Source of the DNA: Candidatus Gastranaerophilales bacterium
GTDB lineage: Bacteria > Cyanobacteriota > Vampirovibrionia > Gastranaerophilales > Gastranaerophilaceae
Assembly: GCA_944325875.1 (NCBI GenBank)
Contig: CALVBU010000004.1
Coordinates: forward strand, 1-64,000
DNA length: 64,000 bases
Direction: 5' to 3'
Part shown: piece by piece, positions 32,827 to 42,452 of the stretch
Layout of the letters: every line of letters starts with the position of its first letter
How positions within the stretch are numbered: the first letter of the stretch is position 1
The notes under the pieces: generated by a model
Database searches by the model: none
Told to the model about the DNA's origin: nothing
Seen by the model: only the letters and a program-made list of their open reading frames with translations
Translations under genes and position numbers: made by a program

Positions 32827-32937
32827 ATACCAATCCCTTATGTTATTCCTTATGTATATATAAAGTATTTATTCCCAAAATAATTGCCTTTGTTTAGACT
32901 TATTATTACGAAATGTAAAGTTATGTTTTTTTCAATA

Positions 32938-32960
32938 AAAAAGGACGGTTTTACCGTCCT
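32938..32960 (-). terminator. Terminator of 96-aa gene
   Basis: AGGACGG / CCGTCCT stem with a TTTTA loop. On the minus strand a T-rich run follows. Confidence 0.7.
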
Positions 32961-33024
32961 GTATTTCTAATTCCTTTTCCTAGTTTCCTTATTATTTAAA
33001 ACCTTTTCCTTTTGCCTTTTCCTA

Positions 33025-33315
33025 TTAATTTGCAACGACTGTTGATACAAAATTTACGATATCTTTGAATGAATCTTTTACAAATTCTTTTGCTAATGTT
33101 GTAATTGGTCTATTTTCGACACATTCAAATACGTAATAAATTGGATCTCTTGAATTGTTGAAACGCATTCTTTTATCACGTTTATCAAGATAACAATAAT
33201 CTTCTATATTAAATCCGGCAGTTGATCTTTTATTACCCTTTCTTTTACGAGTTAATGATCCAAACTGACCGTTTCCGCTTGTTTCATTTTGTGTGCTGCC
33301 TGCCATTGGTAACAT
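33025..33315 (-). CDS. Hypothetical protein, 96 aa
   Basis: Not recognised. It has a polar, Gly/Asn/Lys-rich N-terminus (about 35 residues) and a C-terminal part with YYVFECVENRPITTLAK followed by an amphipathic helix. ATG at 33315 and ATG at 33306 are both possible, and neither has a strong ribosome site. A terminator follows. Confidence 0.5.
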   Translation of the reverse strand: MLPMAGSTQNETSGNGQFGSLTRKRKGNKRSTAGFNIEDYCYLDKRDKRMRFNNSRDPIYYVFECVENRPITTLAKEFVKDSFKDIVNFVSTVVAN

Positions 33316-33413
33316 CTCTTGTGCTCTCTTTCTTCTCTCTTATATCTTACATATATATAAAGGATATAAGGTGCAAAAAATTGCTTTTTGTTGTCTCGTT
33401 TTGTTAAGTTATG

Positions 33414-34844
33414 TTAACCTTCTTTTTTTAACGTAACTGTTTCATCTTCAGCGACAAGATTTTTACCTATAGCTTTTTCCAGTGCGGCTTTAGAAGAATT
33501 ATATTGATAAAGCGTTCCATAGTAATTCAACTGAGCTTCCTGATAGAGAATTTGAGCATCTTTAAGTTCTGTTGGACTAGCTTCACCAACTCTATAACGA
33601 CCATATGAGAGTTCATAGTTCTCTTTTGCTTGTTTTACCTGAAGCATTGCTACTGGAATTTGATTTTTCTTTTCTTCCAATGTAAGGAATGCATTTTGAA
33701 TTTCAAGATAGATAGTATTTTGTGTATTTTGAGCATTTGCTATCTCTTTATCATATAAGTAACGAGCTTCTTTGATTTCGTTTCTTATTAACATTCCGTT
33801 AACTGTCGGGAAGTTTAGGTATCCTCCAATGTTATAACCATAATTGGAAGTCCAACTTTTACCACCTATTTGGTATTGTCCTTCTACAGAAAGTGTTGGA
33901 AAATATGATTTTTTAACTAATTTTAGGGTTTGTTTTGCTCCTTCAACCTTGATTTCTGCAAGTTTTAGTTCAGGACGAGAGTCTCTTGCTATTTCTACTG
34001 CTTGATTTAGGGTTAAATCAACAGGATTATACATTAGTCTGTCTTGAACATTATATTCATCAATAAATGGTACTCCCATTACGTTATTTAGTTTTGCAAC
34101 GGCTAATTTGACTGCGTTATCTGCCTGTATAAGTTTTAGTTTGGCATTGCTCAAGTTGGCTTCAGCAATTGTGACATCGACTTTTGGGTTCATTCCTATT
34201 TCATAGAATGCTTTAGCTTGATCATAGAACATTTTAAATTTGTCTACAGTATCTTCAGCAACTCTACGGTTTTCAATTGCGTATTGAAGATTAAAGTAGG
34301 CATCTTTTGTCTGGTAAATTACATCGTTTATTATGCCTGTTAATGTGGTTTTATAACCTTCATAGTCTAATCTTTTTATTGTTGCTTGGTTTTGGGTAAC
34401 TCCAAAGTCATAAAGCATTTGTTGAAGAGTAATTTGCCCTAATACATAGTAATTAAATGTTAAGTTTTTGCCTAATGCATCTGACAATTGCAGTTGCTTA
34501 ATTTTAGTATAGCCGGTTTGCCAGCTTATTTGAGGAAAATAATTTGACCAAACTTGCTTTATTCTGGCATCTGAGGCCAAAATATCTTGAAAGGCTGCAT
34601 TAATTTGAGGGTTATTACCTAAAGCAAGTTCTATGCATCTATCAAGATTCATATCAATATTTTTTTGCACAGAACCTTCGATTACTATGCTTTCGGTTTC
34701 TGCATTAGATTTTGGCTTTTTAGGCAATACAGCATCTGCTGAAGGATATTCTTTTTTGTTAATGGTGTTTCCGATATCCTTTGCTTGAACTGCTGTTGTT
34801 AAAAGTAATATTAATAGTGTTATTGCAAATATTTTCTTATGCAT
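33414..34844 (-). CDS. TolC-family outer-membrane efflux protein
   Basis: This 476-aa protein has a signal peptide (MHKKIFAITLLILLLTTAVQA). Two repeats of the outer-membrane efflux fold follow, with long helices and the usual NPQINAAFQDILASDARI, later RYRVGEASPTELKDA, and Ala/Gln-rich coiled coils. It provides the exit duct of the RND pump. It starts 2 nt after the pump gene, so it is in the same operon. Confidence 0.92.
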   Translation of the reverse strand: MHKKIFAITLLILLLTTAVQAKDIGNTINKKEYPSADAVLPKKPKSNAETESIVIEGSVQKNIDMNLDRCIELALGNNPQINAAFQDILASDARIKQVWSNYFPQISWQTGYTKIKQLQLSDALGKNLTFNYYVLGQITLQQMLYDFGVTQNQATIKRLDYEGYKTTLTGIINDVIYQTKDAYFNLQYAIENRRVAEDTVDKFKMFYDQAKAFYEIGMNPKVDVTIAEANLSNAKLKLIQADNAVKLAVAKLNNVMGVPFIDEYNVQDRLMYNPVDLTLNQAVEIARDSRPELKLAEIKVEGAKQTLKLVKKSYFPTLSVEGQYQIGGKSWTSNYGYNIGGYLNFPTVNGMLIRNEIKEARYLYDKEIANAQNTQNTIYLEIQNAFLTLEEKKNQIPVAMLQVKQAKENYELSYGRYRVGEASPTELKDAQILYQEAQLNYYGTLYQYNSSKAALEKAIGKNLVAEDETVTLKKEG

Positions 34845-34846
34845 AT

Positions 34847-37800
34847 TTATTGCTTATTCCTTTTTTTTAAATGTTTAGCGGTAAATATTTTGAATTCTTC
34901 TATCATTACATAGAATGCCGGTACGAGGAATGTCCCGATGAATGCTACAGCCATCATTCCGCCAAATACTGTCATACCTACGGAATGTCTGCTTGCTGCA
35001 CCTGCACCTTCTGCAAATACTAATGGAAGTAATCCTAAGATAAATGCTATGTTTGTCATCATTACAGCTCTAAATCTTAATTTAGCAGCTTGTAATGCGG
35101 CTTCTTTAATTGGCATTCCTCCTTGATGTGCGTCTTTTGCAAACTCAATAATAAGAATTGCCTGCTTTGTACTCAAACCAATCAACATAACAAGACCGAT
35201 TTGAGCATATATATCAAGTGAATATCCTGCCACGTATTGGAAGAATAATGCACCGATTAATGCTACCGGAGATATTAGCAATACGGCTAAAGGCAGCATC
35301 CAGCTTTCATATAGTGCTACTAGGAACAAATATACGAATACAAGTGACATTGCTAAGATAGGTCCGATTTGACCGCTTGATTCTTGTTCTTGTAGCGCAC
35401 TTCCAGACCAAGTGTATCCCATATCTTTAGGTAATACTTCTTCTGAAATTTTTACCATTTCATTCATTGCCTGGCCTGAGCTTACACCGTTTCTTGCCAT
35501 ACCGTTAATTAAGATTGATGGATACATATTGAATCGAGTTAAGCTGTATGGGCCTACTATGTTGCTTATTTTTACAACTGATGATAATGGAACCATCTTT
35601 CCGTATTTATTTTTAACGAAGATTTTATCAATATCAGATGGCTTTTCTCTGTAATTTGCGTCAGCTTGCAAATATACACGATATACACGGCCGTATTTGT
35701 TGAAGTCGTTTACATAAGATTTACCAAAGTATCCTGCAAGTGCATTATACACTTCTGAAACTTCGACATCTTGTGCCATCGCCTTTGATGCATCTACGTC
35801 CAGCAATAATTGTGGTAAATTTGCGGTATAAGATGTGTATACCATTGAAAATGCCGGATTTTTGTTTGCAGCTTGGATAAGTTTCATAGCTTCATCGTAT
35901 AATTCTTGTGGAGTTCTGTTTCCTTTATCAAGAAGTTGGTATTCAAAACCTCCGAACATACCCAAACCTGAAATTGATGGTGGTGAAAATGATGCAATTG
36001 TTGCTGATGGATAATTAGAAAATTCTTTTTGAACTTTTGCTAGAATATTTTCCATTTGAAGTTCTTTAGATTTTCTTTTTGACCAATTATCAAGTTGAGA
36101 TACAATCAATGCGGTATTTTCACCTGAGAAACCTACAAGTGTAATTGTTTTATTTACACCTGGGATTTGTAATAATCTATTTTCAATTTCAGTTGCAACA
36201 ATATCTGTTCTTGACGCAGAAGATCCGTCAGGCAATTGTATTTGAGTAAAAATAGCTCCTTTATCTTCTGTTGGCAAAAATCCTGTTGGAATAAGTTTAA
36301 ATAATCCGATAATAAATCCTATTATAATTGCAAAAGTAGTTAATGTTTTTGCAGGAGAATCTATAAAGACTTTTGCGCCTTCAAGATATTTGTCTCTTAC
36401 GTTATTAAACCATTCATCGAATTTTTGAATAAATTTAAAATCGCTATGTTCACTGCCTGATTTTAGAATCATTGCACATAGAGCAGGTGCAAGAGTAAGA
36501 GCTACGACTGTTGACAAACCTATTGATGAAGCAATACATAGTGCAAATTGTCTAAACATTTGACCTGTAATTCCTGCCATAAATGATACAGGAACAAATA
36601 CTGCCATCAATACTAATGATGTTGCCAGTACTGCACCGAATACTTCTTTCATAGTGACTTCAGTGGCATCTTTTGGTGTTTTACCTTCCTGAATGTGACG
36701 TTGTGTATTTTCAAGTACAACAATAGCATCGTCTACTACCAGACCTACAGCAAGTACAAGAGCAAACAATATTAATAGGTTTATTGAAAAACCAAGTAAA
36801 TTCATGAATATAAATACACCGATAAGTGATACCGGAATTGCGCAGAATGGAATTAACGCAGCTCTTCCGCTTCCTAAGAATAAGTATGTAACGATACTTA
36901 CCAAAATAATTGCAAGTCCAATAGCATTTATTACTTCTTTGATTGATTCTCTTACGAATTCCGTTTCATCACGTTCAATTTTATATTCAATACCTTGTGG
37001 GAAGCCTTTACTTAATTCTTCCATTTTTTTACTTATTTTATTAGACAAATCAATAGCGTTTGCTTCCGGTAATTGTGCTACTGATATAATTGCAGATTGA
37101 CGTCCGCCAATTCTTGAAAAATAAGAGTAACTTTCTGCACCGAGTTCAACTGTTGCGATGTCTTTTAATCTTATTTGTGATCCGTCAGGTTTTGAACGCA
37201 CTATGATGTTTTCAAATTCTTCAGGAGATTCCAGACGTCCCTTGGTTCTTAGGGTAAGTTTAATCATCTGTTTATTTTTCATAGGTTCAACACCTAAGTC
37301 ACCGGCAGGGGCTTGAATGTTTTGTGCTTGAATTGCTGCATTTACTTCACTTACGGAAACTCCCAAGTTTGCCATTTTTGTTGCATCAAGCCATACTCTC
37401 ATTGAATAATCTGAAGAGCCGAATACTGAAACTTTACCTACACCTTTGATACGGGCCAATTCATCCTTAATATAAATTGATGCGTAGTTTGCGACATATA
37501 ATGCATCGTAGGTATTTGAAGGAGAGTTAATCGCAATCATCATAAGACCAGGTCCGCCAGTTGTTTTTCTTACTGTCAAACCGTATCTTTTTACTTCTTC
37601 CGGTAGACGTGGAGTTACCAGTTGCAGGTTGTTTTGTACGTTTACAACTGCCATATCAGGATCGGAACCGATATTGAAGTATAGGGTTAATTCATAAGAG
37701 CCGTTTCTTGATGTCGAAGACATATAAATCATATCTTCTACACCGTTTAATTGCGCTTCAATAGGGGCTGCGATTGTTGATTCGATTACGTCAGAACTCG

Positions 37801-37969
37801 CACCTGCGTAAGTTGCACTTACAACTACTTGAGGTGGGGTAATCGATGGGTATTCCTCTAATGGCAGCATATTTATCATAAGCATTCCTGCAAGTATGAT
37901 TACCAATGAAATTACTATTGCAAGTTTCGGACGTTTTATAAATATATTGCCTTGTTGTTGTTCTGACAT
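34847..37969 (-). CDS. RND multidrug efflux pump, HAE1/AcrB family
   Basis: This 1040-aa inner-membrane proton antiporter has the HAE1 layout: TM1 at about 14-33, a large periplasmic loop, TM2-6, a second loop and TM8-12. Family motifs include PLEEYPSITPPQVVVSATY at the start of the first loop and VLAVGLVVDDAIVVLENT in TM4 with the two proton-relay Asp residues. FRAVMMTNIAFILGLLPLVF lies near the end. Substrates cannot be predicted. It lies in an adaptor-pump-TolC operon with an operator-like palindrome upstream. Confidence 0.96.
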   Translation of the reverse strand: MSEQQQGNIFIKRPKLAIVISLVIILAGMLMINMLPLEEYPSITPPQVVVSATYAGASSDVIESTIAAPIEAQLNGVEDMIYMSSTSRNGSYELTLYFNIGSDPDMAVVNVQNNLQLVTPRLPEEVKRYGLTVRKTTGGPGLMMIAINSPSNTYDALYVANYASIYIKDELARIKGVGKVSVFGSSDYSMRVWLDATKMANLGVSVSEVNAAIQAQNIQAPAGDLGVEPMKNKQMIKLTLRTKGRLESPEEFENIIVRSKPDGSQIRLKDIATVELGAESYSYFSRIGGRQSAIISVAQLPEANAIDLSNKISKKMEELSKGFPQGIEYKIERDETEFVRESIKEVINAIGLAIILVSIVTYLFLGSGRAALIPFCAIPVSLIGVFIFMNLLGFSINLLILFALVLAVGLVVDDAIVVLENTQRHIQEGKTPKDATEVTMKEVFGAVLATSLVLMAVFVPVSFMAGITGQMFRQFALCIASSIGLSTVVALTLAPALCAMILKSGSEHSDFKFIQKFDEWFNNVRDKYLEGAKVFIDSPAKTLTTFAIIIGFIIGLFKLIPTGFLPTEDKGAIFTQIQLPDGSSASRTDIVATEIENRLLQIPGVNKTITLVGFSGENTALIVSQLDNWSKRKSKELQMENILAKVQKEFSNYPSATIASFSPPSISGLGMFGGFEYQLLDKGNRTPQELYDEAMKLIQAANKNPAFSMVYTSYTANLPQLLLDVDASKAMAQDVEVSEVYNALAGYFGKSYVNDFNKYGRVYRVYLQADANYREKPSDIDKIFVKNKYGKMVPLSSVVKISNIVGPYSLTRFNMYPSILINGMARNGVSSGQAMNEMVKISEEVLPKDMGYTWSGSALQEQESSGQIGPILAMSLVFVYLFLVALYESWMLPLAVLLISPVALIGALFFQYVAGYSLDIYAQIGLVMLIGLSTKQAILIIEFAKDAHQGGMPIKEAALQAAKLRFRAVMMTNIAFILGLLPLVFAEGAGAASRHSVGMTVFGGMMAVAFIGTFLVPAFYVMIEEFKIFTAKHLKKRNKQ

Positions 37970-38022
37970 TTTTTTCCCCTTTTTAGTCTGAATAATAAGC
38001 TTGCGCTTGTTGTAATTTTAAT

Positions 38023-39192
38023 TTATTTTTGAGTATCTGTAATATTTGTTTTCTTTTGTTTAGCCATTTCTTCTTTAGAAACTATTTTTACCGGTTTTCC
38101 TGGGGTAACTTTTTGGATACCGTCTGTAATTACTCTGTCTCCGGCTTTTAGACCTTTAGTTACAATCCAATTATCCCCTTTTTGTCCGTTAACTTTTATA
38201 TATGTAAGAACAGGTAAGTCATCCTCTCCTAGGATATAAACATATTTACCTTCCTGGTTTTCCAGTACGGCAATTTGTGGAACTATTGGAGTTTTAACAG
38301 GTTTATTAGCATAAAGTTTTACTGTAACAAATTCCCCGTGTAGTAATTGGTTATTTGGGTTTTGGAAAGTTGCTCTCATTGTTACAGTACCTGTTGATTG
38401 ATCAATTTTGTTATCGTGAAAATCTTGAGTACCTGTTAATGGATATTTTTGTCCGTTTGAAAAAATTAATTCAGCTTTTCTATTGGTATCATTAGATCCA
38501 TCAGCCTGTGAGAGCGATACAAAATCTTCTGAATCAATAGGGAAAGTTACATATATTGGATTTGTACTATTTATAGTTGTAAGCGCACCTGAAGCAGGGG
38601 TTACATAGTTACCTAAGGTAACAGCAATAATCCCAATTCTACCGTCAACAGGAGCTTTTACATTTGTATAACTAAGATTTCTCATACTATCGTTATATCT
38701 GGCTTGTGCAGATGAAAGTTGTGCTCTTAGTGCATCTCTTTGGGATAGCATACTATCATATTGTGATTTTGCAATGTAGTCTTTTTTTACAAGTTCTGCG
38801 GCTCTTGCAAGTTGTTTTTCCGCGTATTCTAATTGTGCTTTTGTATTTGCAACATCTGCTTTGGCAACGTTTGCAGCATTTACAAATTCTGTAGGTTCAA
38901 TTAAGAATAATGTTTGACCTGCTTTTACAAAATCGCCTTCTTTAAAATAGCTTTTTTGAAGATAGCCTGATATACGTGCTAATACGTTGACTTGATACTT
39001 AGAAGTAACACGCCCTGGTGCTTCAAAACTTCTTATGATATCAGCTTCCTGCACAGGGTCAACTGTAACAGAAGGAGCTGGTCTTTTTGATTGTTTTAAT
39101 CCTGTTTTGTAATTGTTATAGGCTGTTATTCCGTACCTTATTGCTATTGCAGCAATAACTACAGCAATAAATATTATTATATTTTTTTTCAT
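38023..39192 (-). CDS. RND periplasmic adaptor (membrane-fusion) protein
   Basis: This 389-aa protein has an N-terminal membrane anchor or signal (about residues 4-24), then a lipoyl half-motif (VNVLARISGYLQKSYFKEGD), a coiled-coil hairpin (AKADVANTKAQLEYAEKQL), the second lipoyl half and KAPVDGRIGII. A beta-barrel and a membrane-proximal domain ending GDRVITDGIQKVTPGKPVKI follow. It bridges pump and TolC. It is the first gene of the operon, with promoter at 39247-39276 and palindrome 39228-39243. Confidence 0.94.
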   Translation of the reverse strand: MKKNIIIFIAVVIAAIAIRYGITAYNNYKTGLKQSKRPAPSVTVDPVQEADIIRSFEAPGRVTSKYQVNVLARISGYLQKSYFKEGDFVKAGQTLFLIEPTEFVNAANVAKADVANTKAQLEYAEKQLARAAELVKKDYIAKSQYDSMLSQRDALRAQLSSAQARYNDSMRNLSYTNVKAPVDGRIGIIAVTLGNYVTPASGALTTINSTNPIYVTFPIDSEDFVSLSQADGSNDTNRKAELIFSNGQKYPLTGTQDFHDNKIDQSTGTVTMRATFQNPNNQLLHGEFVTVKLYANKPVKTPIVPQIAVLENQEGKYVYILGEDDLPVLTYIKVNGQKGDNWIVTKGLKAGDRVITDGIQKVTPGKPVKIVSKEEMAKQKKTNITDTQK

Positions 39193-39227
39193 TTGCTCTC
39201 CCCTGTGGTTAATGTATTTTTTTATTC

Positions 39228-39243
39228 TGTTGCATCTGCAACA
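39228..39243. promoter_or_regulatory. Operator-like palindrome of RND operon
   Basis: TGTTGCA-TC-TGCAACA is a perfect 7-2-7 palindrome placed at the predicted transcription start of the efflux operon, a usual position for TetR- or MarR-type repressors. No regulator gene is adjacent. Confidence 0.55.
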
Positions 39244-39246
39244 ATG

Positions 39247-39276
39247 ATTATATACTAAAAATAATTATGGGGTCAA
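39247..39276 (-). promoter_or_regulatory. Promoter of RND operon
   Basis: On the minus strand, TTGACC (39271-39276) and TATAAT (39247-39252) are 18 nt apart. The -35 box lies within the last codons of rdgB, so the efflux genes have their own promoter. Confidence 0.65.
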
Positions 39277-39828
39277 TAGCTCTATTAGTTTTCTCAAAGC
39301 CTTACCACGGTGGGATATTTCATTCTTTTCTTGCTCTGATAATTCGGCCATTGTCTGATTTTTTCCATCTACGAGAAATATAGGATCATATCCAAATCCG
39401 CCATTACCGGATTGTGATTTTGCAATTTCTCCTTTACAGATTCCTTTTGTAGTATGGAGAATTTTTCCATTTTCATCTACAAGTGTCATTGCACAAACAA
39501 ATTCCGCTTTTCTATTTTCAAAAGGTTCAAGTGCTTTTAGCAGTTTGTCAATTCTTGCTTGTGGGGTATCGGCATATCTTGCTGAATGTATTCCAGGTGC
39601 TCCATTTAGAGCTTCTACGCATAATCCTGAATCATCAGCAAGTGAAATCATTTTTGATACTCTTGCAGCTTCTTTTGCTTTTATAAGCGAATTTTCTTCA
39701 AAAGTTTGACCGTTTTCGATAGGATTAAATCCTTCCGCAGGTAGAATAAATTCAATATTTGTATCCCCTGCAATTTCTTTTATTTCCTTTAATTTATGTG
39801 GGTTTCCTGTTGCAAAAACGATTTTCAT
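39265..39828 (-). CDS. rdgB: XTP/dITP pyrophosphatase RdgB
   Basis: This 187-aa HAM1-family enzyme removes non-canonical purine triphosphates. FATGNPHKLKEIKEI at the start, SLADDSGLCVEALNGAPG around residues 68-85, FGYDPIFLV and ISHRGKALRKL are all present. It begins 9 nt after uppS and is probably cotranscribed with it. Confidence 0.95.
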   Translation of the reverse strand: MKIVFATGNPHKLKEIKEIAGDTNIEFILPAEGFNPIENGQTFEENSLIKAKEAARVSKMISLADDSGLCVEALNGAPGIHSARYADTPQARIDKLLKALEPFENRKAEFVCAMTLVDENGKILHTTKGICKGEIAKSQSGNGGFGYDPIFLVDGKNQTMAELSEQEKNEISHRGKALRKLIELLTP

Positions 39829-39837
39829 TGAAGTTAT

Positions 39838-40590
39838 CTATGCTCCGTATCTTCTTTGTCTTTGTTTAAATTCAATAACTGCCTCTGCAAGAGTTTGTTT
39901 ATCAAATTCAGGCCAGTATTTTTTAATTACTAAAAATTCTGAATAGGCGATTTGCCATAGCAAATAATTAGAAACTCTCATTTCTCCGCCGGTTCTGATT
40001 AGTAAATCAGGGTCAGGAATTTCTTTTGTATATAAATTTTTAGAAATAGTTTCTTCAGAAATATCTTCTAATTTAAGTTCTCCTGATTTCACTTTTTGAG
40101 AAATATTTTTTACAGCGTGAACGATTTCATCTCTTGAGCCGTAATTAAAAGCAATCTGTAAATGTACGCCTGTATTGTTTTTTGTAACATCAACTGCGTG
40201 AGAAAGAATTCCTTGCAATTTTGGACTTAATTTGGTTAAATCACCGATAAAGTTTATAACTACGCCATTTTCGTGCATTTCTTTAAGTTCATTTTTGATG
40301 GTTTCTCCAAGTAAATTCATCAAAAAGTCAACTTCTTCTTTTTTTCTGTTCCAGTTTTCTGTTGAAAAAGCATAGACTGTGAGGTATTTAATTCCAAAAT
40401 CATCGCAAGCTCTCATTGTTGCTTTAAGGGAATCTACACCTTTTTTATGTCCGAATGCTGATGGAAGATTTTTTTCTTTTGCCCATCTGCGATTTCCGTC
40501 CATAATTATTGCTATATGTTTTAAATCTGTTTCTTTTACGATGTCTATAATTTCTTGATCTTTAGATATTGTTTCCATATTTTCACCCAT
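39838..40590 (-). CDS. uppS: Isoprenyl transferase UppS
   Basis: This 250-aa cis-prenyltransferase makes undecaprenyl diphosphate for cell-wall and glycan carriers. IAIIMDGNRRWAKEKNLPS with the catalytic Asp, GHKKG, TVYAFSTENWNR and DLLIRTGGEMRVSNYLLWQ are clear. The ATG at 40590 lies 8 nt after TATAAT, so it may be leaderless; a second ATG at 40578 is possible. It is divergent from a glycosyltransferase-like gene, which may use the lipid carrier. Confidence 0.94.
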   Translation of the reverse strand: MGENMETISKDQEIIDIVKETDLKHIAIIMDGNRRWAKEKNLPSAFGHKKGVDSLKATMRACDDFGIKYLTVYAFSTENWNRKKEEVDFLMNLLGETIKNELKEMHENGVVINFIGDLTKLSPKLQGILSHAVDVTKNNTGVHLQIAFNYGSRDEIVHAVKNISQKVKSGELKLEDISEETISKNLYTKEIPDPDLLIRTGGEMRVSNYLLWQIAYSEFLVIKKYWPEFDKQTLAEAVIEFKQRQRRYGA

Positions 40591-40598
40591 TCCGTTTC

Positions 40599-40624
40599 AT
40601 TATATCATAAAAATATGATATAAT
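40599..40624. promoter_or_regulatory. Symmetric divergent promoter uppS / RgpF-like gene
   Basis: A 26-bp palindrome, with arms ATTATATCATA and TATGATATAAT around AAAA, carries a TATAAT at each end. The one at 40599-40604 reads toward uppS and the one at 40619-40624 toward the glycosyltransferase gene. Confidence 0.55.
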
Positions 40625-40641
40625 TATTTTCGGAGGCGTAA

Positions 40642-41586
40642 ATGAGAAGAGCTGCAGTTTTTGCTCATTATGATAAAGATAATTTAATAGATGAATATGT
40701 AATTTATTATATGAAAGCTCTTAAAGAACTTGTGCAGGAACTTGTTTTTGTCTCTTGTAATGAGTTGCCAGAAAATGAGAAAAATAAATTATCTGGGATT
40801 GCAGATTTTGTTATTTCTGAAGTTCATGATGAATATGATTTTGGTTCTTATAAACGAGGTTATTTGTATTTAAAATCTCATATTAATGAGTATGATGAAT
40901 TGATTTTTGCTAACGATAGCTGTTTTGGTCCGTTGTATAATCTAAAAGATGTTTTTGATGATATGGAAGTCCTCAATGATTGCGATTTTTGGGGAATTAC
41001 TAAAAATCGTTTTGGACTTAAACCTAATGGTGATAAAGGTTATAAGGCTATTGAAAGACCTCACTTACAAAGCTATTTTCTTGTATTTAATAAAAACGTA
41101 TTTACGTCAGATGTTTTTGACAAGTTTATGAATTCTATAAAGCATTATGATTGTAAAAATGAAATTGTAATTAATTGCGAAATCGGACTTTATGAAATCC
41201 TTACTAATGAGGGATTTTCTTCCCAAGCATATATTAGAAGTTTGTATAGATTTAATCATATTTTGATTTCTTTTTGGCGGTTGTTGATTGAAAAATATAA
41301 GATGCCTTTTGTTAAATGTAGTGTTCTTCGTTTGCAAAATAGAAACTTAACAACAATTGCAAATTGGCAGGTGTGTATTTCCAAGAATACAAAATATCCT
41401 ATTAATTTGATTTTGAATAATCAAAAGAGATTCTTTACAGATGATAAAAATATCAGATTTATTCCTGCGTGGTTAAAAATAATATATTTTTATTTTCTAG
41501 GTGTTCAGCCTGGAATTACTAAAAAATATCTTTCGAGATTGAATAGCTTTTTTATGAAAATGCATTTAAGGATTTTCACATTTTAA
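40642..41586 (+). CDS. RgpF-like (rhamnan synthesis F) glycosyltransferase
   Basis: This 314-aa soluble protein begins RRAAVFAHYDKDNLIDEYV and has the family block YDFGSYKRGYLYLKSHI, then FANDSCFGPLYNLKDVF, as in RgpF-type proteins of polysaccharide synthesis. The sugar and acceptor are not predictable. SD CGGAGG lies 7 nt before the ATG. The stop overlaps the 3' end of the convergent GT2 gene by 21 bases. Confidence 0.82.
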   Translation: MRRAAVFAHYDKDNLIDEYVIYYMKALKELVQELVFVSCNELPENEKNKLSGIADFVISEVHDEYDFGSYKRGYLYLKSHINEYDELIFANDSCFGPLYNLKDVFDDMEVLNDCDFWGITKNRFGLKPNGDKGYKAIERPHLQSYFLVFNKNVFTSDVFDKFMNSIKHYDCKNEIVINCEIGLYEILTNEGFSSQAYIRSLYRFNHILISFWRLLIEKYKMPFVKCSVLRLQNRNLTTIANWQVCISKNTKYPINLILNNQKRFFTDDKNIRFIPAWLKIIYFYFLGVQPGITKKYLSRLNSFFMKMHLRIFTF

Positions 41587-42417
41587 TTTTAAACCCAAAG
41601 CTTTTTTAATTCTTTGAGCAAGTGCAACTTTAATTTTTCCTATTCCACCTAAAAATATTACTATAATATATGGGATTAATTTTATGTTGCGTTCTTGTTT
41701 AAATATGTCGATTACAGCAAGTAAATTTACTGGATAGTAGTATAATTTATGACGTTTATAAATATAACTGTCTCTGTGGATTCTCCATATTGTCAATTTT
41801 TCTGGAATGTAGTAGAATTCATTTTTTCTTGCAAAATGCAATAAAATCCACCAGTCTAAAAGTTTGTCAGTTGGGGTATCAAAGCTGCATTCGCAAAGCT
41901 TTTCTTTGTTTATAAGTATGACTGAAAATGTAAGTACCTTATTGAAATACACCAAGTCTTTAAATAGGTTACAAGGATAAGTTTTTGATTTTAATGATAA
42001 AGCTGTTTGTTTAAATTTTTTCTCGACTTCGCAAATTCTTTCTTTATCGCCTATTAATTCAACATCGTTAAAAATAAGCCCAATATTAGGGTATTGCTTG
42101 ATTATAGCAACTTTTTTCTCAAGATAATCCGCTGTTATTGCATCATCACTTTCGAGGAAGACAATCCACTCTCCTGATGCAGCTTTTACCCCTTTTTCTA
42201 ATGATTTTTTTAAGCCTAAATTTGTTTCATTTTCAATTAGTTTTATCCGACTATCTTCTTTTTGATATTTTTTTATAATCTCTACCGAAGAATCGCTTGA
42301 AGCATCGTCTATGACTATCATTTCCCAATCTGTATAAGTTTGAGATAAGACAGAATTTATAGTATCTTTTAGATACTTTTCGTAATTATAGCTGGTTATG
42401 ACGATTGAGATAAGCAT
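41566..42417 (-). CDS. Family 2 glycosyltransferase
   Basis: This 283-aa GT-A enzyme has MLISIVITSYNYEKYLKD, MIVIDDASSDSS and VFLESDDAITADYLEKK (the DxD-like metal site). A C-terminal hydrophobic segment (LIPYIIVIFLGGIGKIK) suggests membrane contact. I chose the ATG at 42417 because TATAAT ends 6 nt before it and TTGAAT stands 17 nt further up, so the mRNA should be leaderless; the longer frame would include the promoter. It pairs with the convergent RgpF-like gene, suggesting surface-glycan synthesis. Confidence 0.88.
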   Translation of the reverse strand: MLISIVITSYNYEKYLKDTINSVLSQTYTDWEMIVIDDASSDSSVEIIKKYQKEDSRIKLIENETNLGLKKSLEKGVKAASGEWIVFLESDDAITADYLEKKVAIIKQYPNIGLIFNDVELIGDKERICEVEKKFKQTALSLKSKTYPCNLFKDLVYFNKVLTFSVILINKEKLCECSFDTPTDKLLDWWILLHFARKNEFYYIPEKLTIWRIHRDSYIYKRHKLYYYPVNLLAVIDIFKQERNIKLIPYIIVIFLGGIGKIKVALAQRIKKALGLKLKCENP

Positions 42418-42423
42418 GAATGC

Positions 42424-42452
42424 ATTATATAAAAAAAACACCTTCTATTCAA
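42424..42452 (-). promoter_or_regulatory. Promoter embedded in a terminator
   Basis: On the minus strand, TTGAAT (42447-42452) lies in the loop of the terminator of the upstream gene, the T tract forms the 17-nt spacer, and TATAAT is at 42424-42429. The glycosyltransferase ATG follows after 6 nt. Confidence 0.6.
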
